Shown here: positions 32,036 to 40,763 of the stretch, one piece after another
Layout: each line of letters begins with the position of its first letter
Position numbering within the stretch: position 1 is the stretch's first letter
Origin: Siccirubricoccus sp. G192
GTDB taxonomy: Bacteria > Pseudomonadota > Alphaproteobacteria > Acetobacterales > Acetobacteraceae
Direction of reading: 5' to 3'
DNA length: 64,000 nucleotides
Assembly (NCBI RefSeq): GCF_019084075.1
Contig: NZ_JAHREN010000001.1
Coordinates: 3,994,501-4,058,500, forward strand
Program-made: the position numbers and the translations under genes
Notes under the pieces: generated by a model
What the model was told of the DNA's origin: nothing
Seen by the model: only the letters and a program-made list of their open reading frames with translations
Databases searched by the model: none

Positions 32036-32775
32036 GCCAGGCCATGCCGGACCGTCCGCCACCCGAATCGCCCTCTTCCATTCCTGTGGCTACCCCTGCG
32101 CCCTCCCCCGTGGCCGAGAAGCCCATGGCGGCGCCGTCCCGCCACATGCTGCCGCCCTCCCGGCAGCGCCGGGCGCCGACCTCGGGGCAGATGGCGCGCC
32201 GGCGCTTCTTCGTCAGCGTATCGAAGCGGCTGCTGCCGGCGCTGGCGCTGGCGCTGCTCGCGCTCGTGGTGTTCTGGCCGGAGATCGAGGGCAATGAGGA
32301 CCGCTCCCGCGTCAGCTTCCGCCGCACCACGCAGCCGCGCCCGGAGGCGCTGCGGGTGGTGAACCCGCGCTACCAGGGCATCGACGAGCTGAACCGCCCC
32401 TATACCGTCACCGCCAATGCCGGGCAGCAGCAGGGCAGCGCCGAGATCCTCGACCTCGATGAGCCGCGCGCCGATATCCTGTTGACCGATGGCGGCTGGA
32501 TCTACCTGCAGGCCCGCAAGGGCCGCTACGACAAGCCGGACAGCCATCTCGACCTCGCCGGCGAGGTCACGATCTACCACGACAACGGCACCATGCTGCG
32601 GACCGATCAGGCCGCGGTGGAGATCGATGCCGGAACCGCCAGCGGCGACCAGCCGGTGGCGGCGCAGGGTCCCTTCGGGACCCTCACCTCCGAGGGCTTC
32701 CGCCTGGCGGATCGCGGCGCGGTGGTGGTCTTCACCGGCCGCGCCCATGCGGTGCTGGAAGGCGGCCGGGAATGA
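32032..32775 (+). CDS. lptC: LPS export ABC transporter periplasmic protein LptC
   Basis: Bitopic inner-membrane protein that hands lipopolysaccharide from LptBFG to LptA. The 247-aa product has a Pro-rich cytosolic N-tail, one membrane helix (LLPALALALLALVVFW, about residues 67-83) and a periplasmic beta-jellyroll with NPRYQGIDELNRPYTVTA and the ARKGRYDKPDSHLDLAGEV-type strands. It overlaps both kdsD and lptA by 4 bp. The N-tail is longer than in E. coli LptC but usual for alphaproteobacteria. Confidence 0.93.
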   Translation: MSQAMPDRPPPESPSSIPVATPAPSPVAEKPMAAPSRHMLPPSRQRRAPTSGQMARRRFFVSVSKRLLPALALALLALVVFWPEIEGNEDRSRVSFRRTTQPRPEALRVVNPRYQGIDELNRPYTVTANAGQQQGSAEILDLDEPRADILLTDGGWIYLQARKGRYDKPDSHLDLAGEVTIYHDNGTMLRTDQAAVEIDAGTASGDQPVAAQGPFGTLTSEGFRLADRGAVVVFTGRAHAVLEGGRE

Positions 32776-33755
32776 GGCGCCTGCTCCTCGCCGCCGCCCT
32801 GGCCCTGCCGCTGGCCGGCGCCGTGCTGGACCGGGCGCCGGCCCAGGGCATCGACCTCTCGCAGGGCGGGCCGGTGGATGTCACCGCCACCGACGGCATC
32901 GAATGGCGCCAGGCGGAGCAGGTGGTGATCGCCCGCGGCAATGCGCGCGCGGTGCGCGGCGGCGTCACCGTGGATGCGGACCGGCTGCTGGCCCGCTACC
33001 GTCCCACCGGCGGGCGGGCGGCCGCGCCGCCGCCCCCGGCCACCGGGGCGCCCGGCGAATCGGCGCTCGGCGGCAGCAGCGAGATCTGGCGGCTGGAGGC
33101 GGAGGGCGGGGTGAAGATCTCCACCGCCACCGATACCGCCCGGGGCGAGCGCGCCGTCTATGACATCGACCAGGCGGTGCTGGTGCTGAGCGGGCGGAAC
33201 CTGTCCCTCACCACGCCGCAGCAGACCATCACCGCCCGCGACAGCCTGGAATACTGGAGCGCGCGGCGCATGGCGGTGGCGCGCGGCAATGCGGTGGTGG
33301 TGGACACCCAGGAGGGGCGCCGCATCACCGCCGACACCCTGGTTGCCTATTTCCTGGAAGGCCCCGCCGCGCCCGGCCAGACCTCGCCGCCGCCGGTGGC
33401 CCGCCCGGCGGCCCAGGGCGAACAGGAGGTGCCGGGTGCCGGCCGGATCGACCGTGTCGAGGCTTTCGGCAATGTCGAGATCCGCACGCCGACCGATGTG
33501 GTGCGCGGCGATCGCGGCGTCTACAGCCCGGCCACCGGTATGGCCCGGCTGCTCGGCGATGTCCGCATCACCCGCGGCGAGAATCAGCTCAATGGCCGGG
33601 AGGCGATCGTGAACATGCGGACCGGCGTGGCCCGGCTGGTGGCCGCGCCCGGCGCCCGGGTGCAGGGCCTGATCCTGCCGAACCAGCAGCAGGGCGACCC
33701 GGCGGCGGCGCTGCCCGGCGCCGGGTCCGCCCCAACGGAGCGCCGCGGACGATGA
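32772..33755 (+). CDS. lptA: LPS transport periplasmic protein LptA
   Basis: Periplasmic bridge protein for LPS transport, OstA-like beta-jellyroll. The 327-aa product has a signal peptide (RRLLLAAALALPLAGAVL, cleavage near Ala-Gln-Gly), the VVIARGNARAVRGGVTVDADRL strand pair, and later GNVEIRTPTDVVRGDRGVYS and GDVRITRGENQLNGREAIVN. A Pro/Ala linker near residues 80-100 and another near 200-220 make it longer than E. coli LptA, as in other Rhodospirillales. It overlaps lptC and lptB by 4 bp. Confidence 0.93.
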   Translation: MRRLLLAAALALPLAGAVLDRAPAQGIDLSQGGPVDVTATDGIEWRQAEQVVIARGNARAVRGGVTVDADRLLARYRPTGGRAAAPPPPATGAPGESALGGSSEIWRLEAEGGVKISTATDTARGERAVYDIDQAVLVLSGRNLSLTTPQQTITARDSLEYWSARRMAVARGNAVVVDTQEGRRITADTLVAYFLEGPAAPGQTSPPPVARPAAQGEQEVPGAGRIDRVEAFGNVEIRTPTDVVRGDRGVYSPATGMARLLGDVRITRGENQLNGREAIVNMRTGVARLVAAPGARVQGLILPNQQQGDPAAALPGAGSAPTERRGR

Positions 33756-34531
33756 ATCGGCAAGCTGCCATCGGCATCGGGCAAGGCCCGCTGCGCGCCC
33801 TGCCCGGAGAGGGCGGGCTTTCCGCCACCGGGCTCGGCAAGCGCTACCGCAAGCGGCCGGTGGTGCGGAACGTCTCCATCAGCCTGCGGCGCGGCGAGGC
33901 GGTGGGGCTGCTCGGCCCGAACGGCGCGGGCAAGACCACGACCTTCTACATGATCACCGGCCTGGTGCAGCCCGACGAGGGCCAGGTGGTGCTGGACGGG
34001 CATGACGTGACGCATCTGCCGATGTATTGCCGCGCCCGCCTCGGCCTCGGCTACCTGCCGCAGGAGGCCTCGATCTTCCGCGGCCTCTCGGTGGAGGACA
34101 ATATCCGTGCCGCGCTGGAGGTGGTGGAGCCGGTGCGCGACCGCCGGGAGCAGATGCTGGATGCGCTGCTGGCGGAATTCGGCATCGCGCATCTCCGCCG
34201 CGCCCCGGCCCTGGCGCTGTCCGGCGGCGAGCGGCGGCGCTGCGAGATCGCCCGCGCGCTGGCCACTCATCCTTCCTACATCCTTCTGGACGAACCTCTG
34301 GCCGGCATCGACCCGATCGCGGTGGGCGAGATCCGCGATCTGGTGAAACACCTGAAGGACCGGGGCATCGGCGTGCTGATCACCGACCACAATGTGCGGG
34401 AGACGCTGGAGATCATCGACCGCGCCTATATCCTGCATGACGGCCAGGTGCTGATGGAGGGCACGCCGCGCGACATCGTGGCGCATGAGGGCGTGCGGCG
34501 CGTCTATCTCGGCGAGAGGTTCAGTCTCTGA
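33752..34531 (+). CDS. lptB: LPS export ABC transporter ATP-binding protein LptB
   Basis: ATPase that powers LPS extraction together with LptFG. The 259-aa protein has Walker A GLLGPNGAGKTTTFYM, the Q-loop GYLPQEASIFRGLSVEDNI, the ABC signature LALSGGERRRCEIARAL, Walker B YILLDEPLAGIDPIAV and the switch His in GVLITDHNVRETL. All catalytic residues are intact. The order kdsD-lptC-lptA-lptB-rpoN-hpf is standard. Confidence 0.97.
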   Translation: MNRQAAIGIGQGPLRALPGEGGLSATGLGKRYRKRPVVRNVSISLRRGEAVGLLGPNGAGKTTTFYMITGLVQPDEGQVVLDGHDVTHLPMYCRARLGLGYLPQEASIFRGLSVEDNIRAALEVVEPVRDRREQMLDALLAEFGIAHLRRAPALALSGGERRRCEIARALATHPSYILLDEPLAGIDPIAVGEIRDLVKHLKDRGIGVLITDHNVRETLEIIDRAYILHDGQVLMEGTPRDIVAHEGVRRVYLGERFSL

Positions 34532-34576
34532 CCCCGCCATGCCGGTAGCCGCCACGTCCCATCCGGGGCTGCCGCC

Positions 34577-36061
34577 ATGAGCATGGCCCCCCGCCTCGAC
34601 CTCCGGCAATCCCAGTCGCTGGTCATGACGCCGCAGCTGCGGCAGGCCATCAAGCTGCTGCAGTCGAGCAATATCGAGGTTTCCGCCTTCGTCGAGGAGG
34701 AGCTGGAGCGGAACCCGCTGCTGGAACGCGACGAGCGTGTCCTGCCCGGCCCCGATGACGGCCTCCGCGCCGACCCGCTGCCGCCCGCGCCCGCCACCCC
34801 TGACAGCCACGCCGCCGCAACCTCCGATTCCCTGCCCTCCGAGGCGCAGGCGCCACTCGATGCCGATTGGAGCAATGTCTACGATTCCGGCGGCAGCTAT
34901 GAGACCCCCCATGGCAGCGGCGGCCGCGCCGATTTCGCCGATGACCTCTCCGGCGTCGAGGACCTGGCCGGGGCTGGGCGGACGCTGCGCGAGCATCTCG
35001 GCGAGCAGCTTCGCCTCACCTTCAGCGACCCGCAGGACCGGCTGATCGCGGCGCAGATGCTGGCGCTGGTGGATGCCGCCGGCAGGCTGGCGGTTCCGGA
35101 CCAGGCGCTGGCGGAAGCGCTTGGCTGCGAGGTGGCGAAGGTCGCCGCGGTGCGCCAGCGCATGCAGCGCTTCGACCCGGTCGGCATGTTCTGCCGCGAC
35201 CTGCGCGAATGCCTGGCCGTGCAGCTCGCCGAGCGCAACCGGCTCGACCCCGCCATGGCGGCGCTGCTCGACAACCTGGAATTGCTGGCGCGGCGCGACC
35301 GGCCGGCGCTGATGCAGATCTGCGGCGTCGATGCGGAGGACCTGGCGGATATGATCGCCGAGATCCGCCGCCTCGACCCCAAGCCCGGCGCCAGCTTCGA
35401 CAGCGCCCCCGCGCCGGTGGTGGTGCCGGATGTGCTGATGCGCCGCGCCCCCGATGGCGGCTGGCTGTTGGAATTGAACCCGGAGACGCTGCCGCGCGTT
35501 CTGCTTAATCGCGGCTTCCATGCCCGTGCCCAGACCGGTCTCCGCTCCCGCGACGACCGGGCCTTCCTGGCGGAGCAATTACAGAGTGCCAATTGGCTGT
35601 TGAAGAGCCTGGAACAGCGCGCCACCACCATCCTGAAGGTCGCCAGCGAGATCGTCCGGCGGCAGGATGGCTTCTTCCGCCATGGCGTCGGCCATCTGCG
35701 GCCCCTGATCCTGCGGGATGTCGCGGAGGAGGTGGCGATGCATGAAAGCACCGTCAGCCGGGTCACGGCCAACAAGTACCTCGCAACCCCGCGTGGCACC
35801 TTCGAGTTGAAGTACTTCTTCACCACCGCCATCGCCGGCACCGGCAGCGGTGAAACCCACAGCGCCGAGGCGGTGCGGCACCGCATCCGCGCGATGATCG
35901 GGGCGGAGGACCCGGAGGCCATCCTTTCCGACGACGCGATCGTGGATCGGCTGCGGCAGGAAGGCGTGGACATCGCCCGCCGGACCGTGGCCAAATACCG
36001 GGAGGCGCTGCGGATACCGAGTTCGGTGCAGCGCAAGCGGGAAAAGGCCGTCCCGGCCTGA
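34577..36061 (+). CDS. rpoN: RNA polymerase sigma-54 factor
   Basis: Alternative sigma factor for -24/-12 promoters that need AAA+ activators; in this order of bacteria it serves nitrogen metabolism and motility genes. The 494-aa product has the Gln/Leu-rich activator-interacting N-region (RLDLRQSQSLVMTPQLRQAI), an acidic linker (about residues 55-125), the core-binding region, the HTH with HESTVSRVTANKYL and the RpoN box ARRTVAKYREAL. A six-C run at 34905-34910 inside the linker does not disturb the frame, unlike similar runs elsewhere in the window. Confidence 0.97.
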   Translation: MSMAPRLDLRQSQSLVMTPQLRQAIKLLQSSNIEVSAFVEEELERNPLLERDERVLPGPDDGLRADPLPPAPATPDSHAAATSDSLPSEAQAPLDADWSNVYDSGGSYETPHGSGGRADFADDLSGVEDLAGAGRTLREHLGEQLRLTFSDPQDRLIAAQMLALVDAAGRLAVPDQALAEALGCEVAKVAAVRQRMQRFDPVGMFCRDLRECLAVQLAERNRLDPAMAALLDNLELLARRDRPALMQICGVDAEDLADMIAEIRRLDPKPGASFDSAPAPVVVPDVLMRRAPDGGWLLELNPETLPRVLLNRGFHARAQTGLRSRDDRAFLAEQLQSANWLLKSLEQRATTILKVASEIVRRQDGFFRHGVGHLRPLILRDVAEEVAMHESTVSRVTANKYLATPRGTFELKYFFTTAIAGTGSGETHSAEAVRHRIRAMIGAEDPEAILSDDAIVDRLRQEGVDIARRTVAKYREALRIPSSVQRKREKAVPA

Positions 36062-36207
36062 CCCTGCCGGCCAGTCATTCCCTGGGGCGCAGCCCTGGGG
36101 GCATTGATCGGCCGGTACAAGACGGAGCCCCTCGGCAATACTGCCGTGCGGCCGCCGCCGGTGAACCGGGCGGACCCTTCCCGACACTGAGAGGAGGGTT
36201 GGTCCTT

Positions 36208-36832
36208 ATGCACATCACCGTTGCGGGCAAGCAGGTCGAAACCGGCGAGGCGCTGAAGACGCATGTCCGGGAAGGCCTCAATACCATTGCACGCAAGTAT
36301 TTCGACCACGCAGTGGAGGCGAATGTCACCTTCCGCCGCGACCGGTCCTTCTTCGCCTGCGATATCAACCTCAAGGCCGGCCGTGGCCTGCTGATGCGGG
36401 GCGAGGGGGGAAGGCGCCGATGCCCACCGGGCCTTCGAGGTGGCGGCCGAGCATGTCGCCAAGCGGTTGCGCCGCTACCGCCGCCGGGTGAACGACCACG
36501 CCCGCAGCCAGGCGGAGAACCGCACCGAGGCCGAAACTGCGACTCAATACATCCTGCAGCCGGAGGAGGAGACGGAGGAGACGGCCTCCACACCGGAGGA
36601 CGAGGCCGGAACGGTGAACGGCCACGCCCTGGAAGGGACGCCGGACCGCAGCCTCATCGTGGCGGAACAGGCAACCGAGATCGTCAGGCTATCGGTGGGT
36701 GAAGCGGTGATGCGCCTGGATCTGGCGCAATTGACGGTGCTGATGTTCCGCAACAGCGGATCGGGCACCCTGAACGTGGTCTATCGCCGGCCGGATGGCT
36801 GCGTCGGCTGGATCGATACCCCCGCGGCCTGA
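36208..36832 (+). pseudogene. hpf: Ribosome hibernation promoting factor (long form), frameshifted
   Basis: Long HPF dimerises 70S ribosomes into inactive 100S particles in stationary phase. ATG at 36208, after AGGAGGG, opens with MHITVAGKQVETGEALK and VEANVTFRRDRSFFACDI. A six-G run at 36405-36410 breaks the frame. Removing one base gives DAHRAFEVAAEHVAKRLRR, an acidic linker, and the C-terminal dimerisation domain (VRLSVGEAVMRLDLAQL, FRNSGSGTLNVVYRRPDG), 207 aa in total. It lies 146 bp after rpoN, its usual neighbour. Confidence 0.9.
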
Positions 36833-36846
36833 ACGCCGCGCTTCCC

Positions 36847-36872
36847 CCTCCCCCGCAGGCTTGCGGGGGAGG
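36847..36872. terminator. Bidirectional terminator hairpin between hpf and the DUF1150 gene
   Basis: CCTCCCCCGCA-GGCT-TGCGGGGGAGG is a perfect 11-bp stem with a 4-nt loop in the 61-bp gap between convergent stops. There is no T tract. It probably ends both transcription units. Confidence 0.7.
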
Positions 36873-36893
36873 TTCCGGGCGCGATCCTGGAGT

Positions 36894-37139
36894 TCAGTGC
36901 ACCAGCACCGGCTCCATCTCGTTCTCCAGGATGGCGGCGATCGCGAGTTGCGCGTTGGGCGCGGCACCGATCGGGGTGCCGTCCGCGGCGTGGATCGCGA
37001 TGGCCTGCACGCCATTCACCAGGACCGGGCGGATATAGGCGACCTCCTGGAGGCCGAAACGCGCCCAATCCGCCACGGAAAGCTGCTTCAGGGAGACCGG
37101 CGGCTGCGCGCCGCCCGGACCATCTTTGCCGCTCATCAT
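36894..37139 (-). CDS. DUF1150 family protein
   Basis: Small conserved alphaproteobacterial protein of unknown role, nearly always next to an Hsp20 gene. ATG at 37139 follows AGGAG by 6 nt and gives 81 aa. The family core is VNGVQAIAIHAADGTPIGAAPNAQLAIAA-like (about residues 44-72), ending MEPVLVH. It is 52 bp after hsp20 in the same direction, so a heat-shock link is inferred from context. Confidence 0.85.
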   Translation of the reverse strand: MMSGKDGPGGAQPPVSLKQLSVADWARFGLQEVAYIRPVLVNGVQAIAIHAADGTPIGAAPNAQLAIAAILENEMEPVLVH

Positions 37140-37191
37140 GTCATCTCCTTTCCGCATGGCTGCATGGCCCATGCGCTAGCTGGCGCCCGGT

Positions 37192-37695
37192 TCAGAGGCT
37201 CTCGCCCCGATTGGCACGCCCTTCCACGATCATATGCCCCACGCCACCGGCCGAGGGCTTGGCCGCGCCATTGCCCTTGGCTGCACTGCCGCCGGTGATC
37301 TCGATCTTCCGGACCCGCACCTCCGGCTGCGGCCGGCGGAGGTCCACATGCAGCAACCCGTTGTCGAGCCAAGCACCCTCCACCTCGATCCCCTCGGCCA
37401 GCACGAAGGCGCGCTGGAACTGCCGCGCGGCGATGCCGCGATGCAGGAAGATGCGGCCCTCGGAATCATCCCGCTGCCGGCCGCGGATCACCAATTGGTT
37501 GTCCTCCTGGGTGATCTGGAGGTCGTCCATTGCGAAGCCGGCCACGGCCAGGGTGATGCAGAGGCGGTTATCGGCGGTTTGTTCGATATTATAGGGCGGA
37601 TAGCCGTCGGCACTCTTCGCGACGCGGTCGAGCATCTGTTCCAGATGGTCGAAGCCGAGAAACAACGGCGAGCCAAAAACCGAAGAGCGTGACAT
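37192..37695 (-). CDS. Small heat-shock protein, Hsp20/IbpA family
   Basis: ATP-independent holdase chaperone. ATG at 37695 gives 167 aa starting MSRSSVFGSPLFLGFDHLEQML, typical for the alphaproteobacterial class A type. The alpha-crystallin domain runs from about YPPYNIEQTADNRLCI to LDNGLLHVDLRRP (A/N-G-L signature), and the C-terminal IEI matches the I-x-I oligomerisation motif. The leader holds a ROSE-like thermometer. A longer frame to 37860 is not needed. Confidence 0.93.
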   Translation of the reverse strand: MSRSSVFGSPLFLGFDHLEQMLDRVAKSADGYPPYNIEQTADNRLCITLAVAGFAMDDLQITQEDNQLVIRGRQRDDSEGRIFLHRGIAARQFQRAFVLAEGIEVEGAWLDNGLLHVDLRRPQPEVRVRKIEITGGSAAKGNGAAKPSAGGVGHMIVEGRANRGESL

Positions 37696-37740
37696 GGCCA
37701 GGGCCTCCTCATCCCGAGCGAAGCATGCCGGCAGGGCCCG
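37696..37740 (-). promoter_or_regulatory. ROSE-like RNA thermometer in the hsp20 leader
   Basis: Upstream of the hsp20 start, CUUCGCUC (37723-37716) can pair with GAGGAGG (37710-37704), which contains the Shine-Dalgarno. Seven pairs form with one bulged G and a GGGAU loop. The anti-SD strand contains UCGCU, matching the UYGCU hallmark of ROSE elements, whose bulged or syn G lies opposite the SD. A flanking GGG/CCC can extend the stem. ROSE elements are known upstream of alphaproteobacterial small heat-shock genes. Confidence 0.6.
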
Positions 37741-37910
37741 AAGCACCCCGCCGCGCCCCAGATGTTGTCGGGCGGCCCGGACGTTGCAAGGGGCTGGCGC
37801 GAGGGCTACATGCCGGCTCCGCCCCGTGGCCGATCCCGGCCGCGGGCTTCCTCGCCGCAAGGCTCCTCCTTCCTGGACCGGCGGCAGAACGAGACACGCT
37901 CCCCCGCGCC

Positions 37911-38453
37911 ATGCCCGATACCCCGCCCGACGCCGACCTCTTGCTGCCGATCCTGCTGGTGCCCGACCCTCGGCTGCGCGCCAAGTGCCGCCCCGTCGGC
38001 CCCGGCGACGCCGACCAGGTGCGCGCCCTGGCGCCGCGCATGCTGGAGAGCATGTATCGCGCCCCCGGCATCGGCCTGGCCGCGCCGCAGGTAGGTTCCG
38101 CGCTCCGGTTCATGGTGGTGGACCTGCAGCCGGAGGAAAAGCCCGATCCGATGGTGCTGGTGAACCCGGAAATCCTCGCCGCCAGCGCCGAGACGGCGGT
38201 GCGGGAGGAGGGCTGCCTCTCCCTGCCCGGCCAATATGCGGATGTGACGCGCCCGGCCCGGGTGAAGCTGCGCTTCCAGGACCTCACCGGCGCGCGCCGG
38301 GAGGTCGAGGCGGAGGGGCTGCTCGCCACCTGCCTGCAGCATGAGCTGGATCATCTGGATGGCGTGCTCTTCATCGACCACCTGACCCCGCTCAAGCGCA
38401 ACATGATCCTGCGCCGCCTGGCCAAGGACCTGAAGGCGAAGGCGCGGGAGTGA
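37911..38453 (+). CDS. def: Peptide deformylase
   Basis: Metalloenzyme that removes the formyl group from nascent proteins. ATG at 37911 gives 180 aa. All three motifs are present: [19 protein letters not shown] (metal Cys) and [12 protein letters not shown] (HExxH). Pathway partner fmt overlaps by 4 bp (GTGA). Upstream the divergent hsp20 operon begins. Confidence 0.97.
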   Translation: MPDTPPDADLLLPILLVPDPRLRAKCRPVGPGDADQVRALAPRMLESMYRAPGIGLAAPQVGSALRFMVVDLQPEEKPDPMVLVNPEILAASAETAVREEGCLSLPGQYADVTRPARVKLRFQDLTGARREVEAEGLLATCLQHELDHLDGVLFIDHLTPLKRNMILRRLAKDLKAKARE

Positions 38454-39376
38454 GCGGCCCGGGTCGGCCGCTTCGCCTCGCCTTCATGGGCAGCCCGGAA
38501 TTCGCGGTGCCGGCGCTGCGGGCGCTGCATGCGGCTGGGCATGCGATCGCCGCGGTCTATTGCAAGCCGCCGCGCCCCGCCGGCCGCGGCCAGCGCGAGA
38601 CGCCCTGCCCCGTGCATCGCGCGGCGCTCGATCTCGGCCTGCCGGTCCGCACCCCGGCGCGGCTCCGGCGCGATGCGGCCGAGCATGCCGGTTTCGCGGC
38701 GCTCGATCTCGATGCGGCGGTGGTGGCCGCCTATGGGCTGATCCTGCCCGCGCCCATGCTGGAAGCGCCGCGTCGCGGCTGCCTCAACATCCATGCCTCG
38801 CTGCTGCCGCGCTGGCGCGGCGCGGCGCCGATCCAGGCGGCGATCCTGGCGGGCGATGCGGTCTCCGGCATCACCATCATGCAGATGGAGGAGGGGCTGG
38901 ACACCGGCCCGATGCTGCTGCGCGGCGAGGTGCCGATCGGCCCGCGCACCACCACCCCGGACCTGCATGATGCGCTGGCGGAACTCGGCGCCCGGTTGGC
39001 GCCTGAGGCGCTGGCGCTGAACCCACCGGCCGTGCCGCAGCCCGAAGCCGGCGTGACCTATGCCCCGAAGCTCACCAAGGCGGATGGCCGGCTGGACTGG
39101 CGCCAGGATGCCGCCGCGCTGGACCGCCGCGTGCGCGCCCTCAACCCCTGGCCCGGCACCTTCTTTGAAACCGGCGGCGAGGCGATCCGGGTGCTCGCGG
39201 CCGAACCTGCCACGGGCGGCGGCACGCCCGGCACGGTTCTGGACAGCGAGGCCACCATCGCCTGCGGCCGGGGCGCGCTGCGCCTCACCCGCCTGCAACG
39301 CCCCGGTCGCGGCCCCCTGCCTGCCGCCGATTTCCTGCGCGGCTTCCCGCTGCCGCCAGGCATGGCGCTGGGCTGA
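38450..39376 (+). CDS. fmt: Methionyl-tRNA formyltransferase
   Basis: Formylates initiator Met-tRNA using 10-formyl-THF. GTG at 38450 gives 308 aa. Conserved segments are [15 protein letters not shown], the formyl-transfer site [20 protein letters not shown] with catalytic Asn/His, and [10 protein letters not shown]. The C-terminal tRNA-binding domain starts around [11 protein letters not shown]. It is coupled to def and truA, the latter by a 1-bp TGATG overlap. Confidence 0.97.
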   Translation: MSGPGRPLRLAFMGSPEFAVPALRALHAAGHAIAAVYCKPPRPAGRGQRETPCPVHRAALDLGLPVRTPARLRRDAAEHAGFAALDLDAAVVAAYGLILPAPMLEAPRRGCLNIHASLLPRWRGAAPIQAAILAGDAVSGITIMQMEEGLDTGPMLLRGEVPIGPRTTTPDLHDALAELGARLAPEALALNPPAVPQPEAGVTYAPKLTKADGRLDWRQDAAALDRRVRALNPWPGTFFETGGEAIRVLAAEPATGGGTPGTVLDSEATIACGRGALRLTRLQRPGRGPLPAADFLRGFPLPPGMALG

Positions 39377-40137
39377 TGCCCGTCTATGCCCTGATGCTGG
39401 AATTCGACGGCGCCCCTTTCGTCGGCTGGCAGCGGCAGGCGGAAGGCCTCTCCGTCCAGCAGGTGCTGGAGGAAGCGGCGGCGCGGCTGAATGGCGGCAT
39501 CCCGCCGACCGCCATCGCCTCCGGCCGCACCGATTCCGGCGTGCATGCCGAGGCGCTCGTGGTGCAGATGGAAATCGCCCGCGAATTGCCGCCGGAGCGG
39601 CTGCGGGAGGCGCTGAACTTCCACACCCGCCCGCATCCCCTCTCGGTGCGGCGCGCCGCCCTGGCGCCGGAGGGCTGGAATGCCCGCTTCTCCGCCACCC
39701 GCCGCGGCTACCGCTACCGCATCCTGAACCGCCGGCCGCGCCCGGCGCTGGATCTCGGCCGGGTCTGGCACATCCAGCACCGGCTCGATGCCGTGGCGAT
39801 GCATGCGGCGGCGCAGGGGCTGCTCGGCCGGCACGATTTCTCGGCCTTCCGCGCCGCCGCCTGCCAGGCCGCCTCGCCGCTCCGCACCCTGGACCGGCTG
39901 GAGGTCAGCCGGCTCGGCGAGGAGGTGGTGATCCTGGCGGAGGCGCGCAGCTTCCTGCACCACCAGGTCCGCAACCTGGTCGGCACCTTGGTGCAGGTGG
40001 GCGATGGCCGGCGCGGCGTGGAATGGCCGCGCCGCGTGCTGCAAGGCCGCGACCGCGGCCAGGCTGGCCAGACCGCGCCGCCGGAGGGGCTGACCTTCCT
40101 CTTCGCCCGCTATCCGCAGGAGCCGGACTGGGTGTGA
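39376..40137 (+). CDS. truA: tRNA pseudouridine synthase A
   Basis: Makes pseudouridine at positions 38-40 of the anticodon arm. The 253-aa protein has the catalytic Asp in ASGRTDSGVHAEALV, MLEFDGAPFVGWQRQ at the start, ATRRGYRYRI, and FLHHQVRNLVGTLVQVG near the end. It ends the def-fmt-truA operon and converges with a hypothetical membrane protein gene 3 bp away, with no terminator seen between them. Confidence 0.97.
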   Translation: MPVYALMLEFDGAPFVGWQRQAEGLSVQQVLEEAAARLNGGIPPTAIASGRTDSGVHAEALVVQMEIARELPPERLREALNFHTRPHPLSVRRAALAPEGWNARFSATRRGYRYRILNRRPRPALDLGRVWHIQHRLDAVAMHAAAQGLLGRHDFSAFRAAACQAASPLRTLDRLEVSRLGEEVVILAEARSFLHHQVRNLVGTLVQVGDGRRGVEWPRRVLQGRDRGQAGQTAPPEGLTFLFARYPQEPDWV

Positions 40138-40140
40138 GCC

Positions 40141-40701
40141 TCAGCCACCCGACACCTTCCGCACCAGCCCGCCGATGAAGATGCCGATGACCATGTCGAG
40201 CGCCACGAAGCCCAGCGCCTGGCGGCTGCCGAGCCGGAGCGCCGCCTTCGCCACGAACCATTCGATCCACAGCGCATAGCCCAGCGCCGCCAGCCCCAGC
40301 CCCTGCGCCAGCAGGGGCGGCAGGCCCAGCGCCGCCGGCACGGTCAGCGCCAGCAGCACCAGGTATTGCACCACATTGGTCCAGTTCCAGGCGGCGATGA
40401 AATGCGCCCATTCCGCTTCCCGCTGCACCGCCCGGGCCAGCGGCAGGGCGGCCAGCGCGAAACCGACCCAGGCACAGGCATAGCCGATCAGCTCGGCCAC
40501 CAGCGCAAGCCCGGTCCCGGCCGCCGCATCCGTCTCGCCGGACCAGGCCAGGAAGCGGAGCGCCAGGAAGGCCGGCAGGCAGATGGCGGCGGCCCAGAAG
40601 CTGCGGGCGACGCCGGCCGGCGTCTCCTCGATCAGCATCAGCCCATGCGCATGGCCGCGCGCCAGCATGAAGGCGCCACGCAGCCCGGCCTCGATCACCA
40701 T
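40141..40701 (-). CDS. Hypothetical polytopic membrane protein (186 aa)
   Basis: I do not recognise a named family with certainty. The protein is strongly hydrophobic with about five predicted membrane segments, for example FWAAAICLPAFLALRFLAW, LIGYACAWVGFALAALPLA and TNVVQYLVLLALTVPAALG, and a late AALGYALWIEWFVAKAAL. It is in the dapE direction, 62 bp after its stop, and converges with truA. No catalytic or transport motif is visible, so no function is assigned. Confidence 0.75.
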   Translation of the reverse strand: MVIEAGLRGAFMLARGHAHGLMLIEETPAGVARSFWAAAICLPAFLALRFLAWSGETDAAAGTGLALVAELIGYACAWVGFALAALPLARAVQREAEWAHFIAAWNWTNVVQYLVLLALTVPAALGLPPLLAQGLGLAALGYALWIEWFVAKAALRLGSRQALGFVALDMVIGIFIGGLVRKVSGG

Positions 40702-40763
40702 GTTGAGCGGTGGTGGCGGCTGCGGCGCGACCGGGGGCGGGCTGCCCTGCTGGCCGGTCCCGC

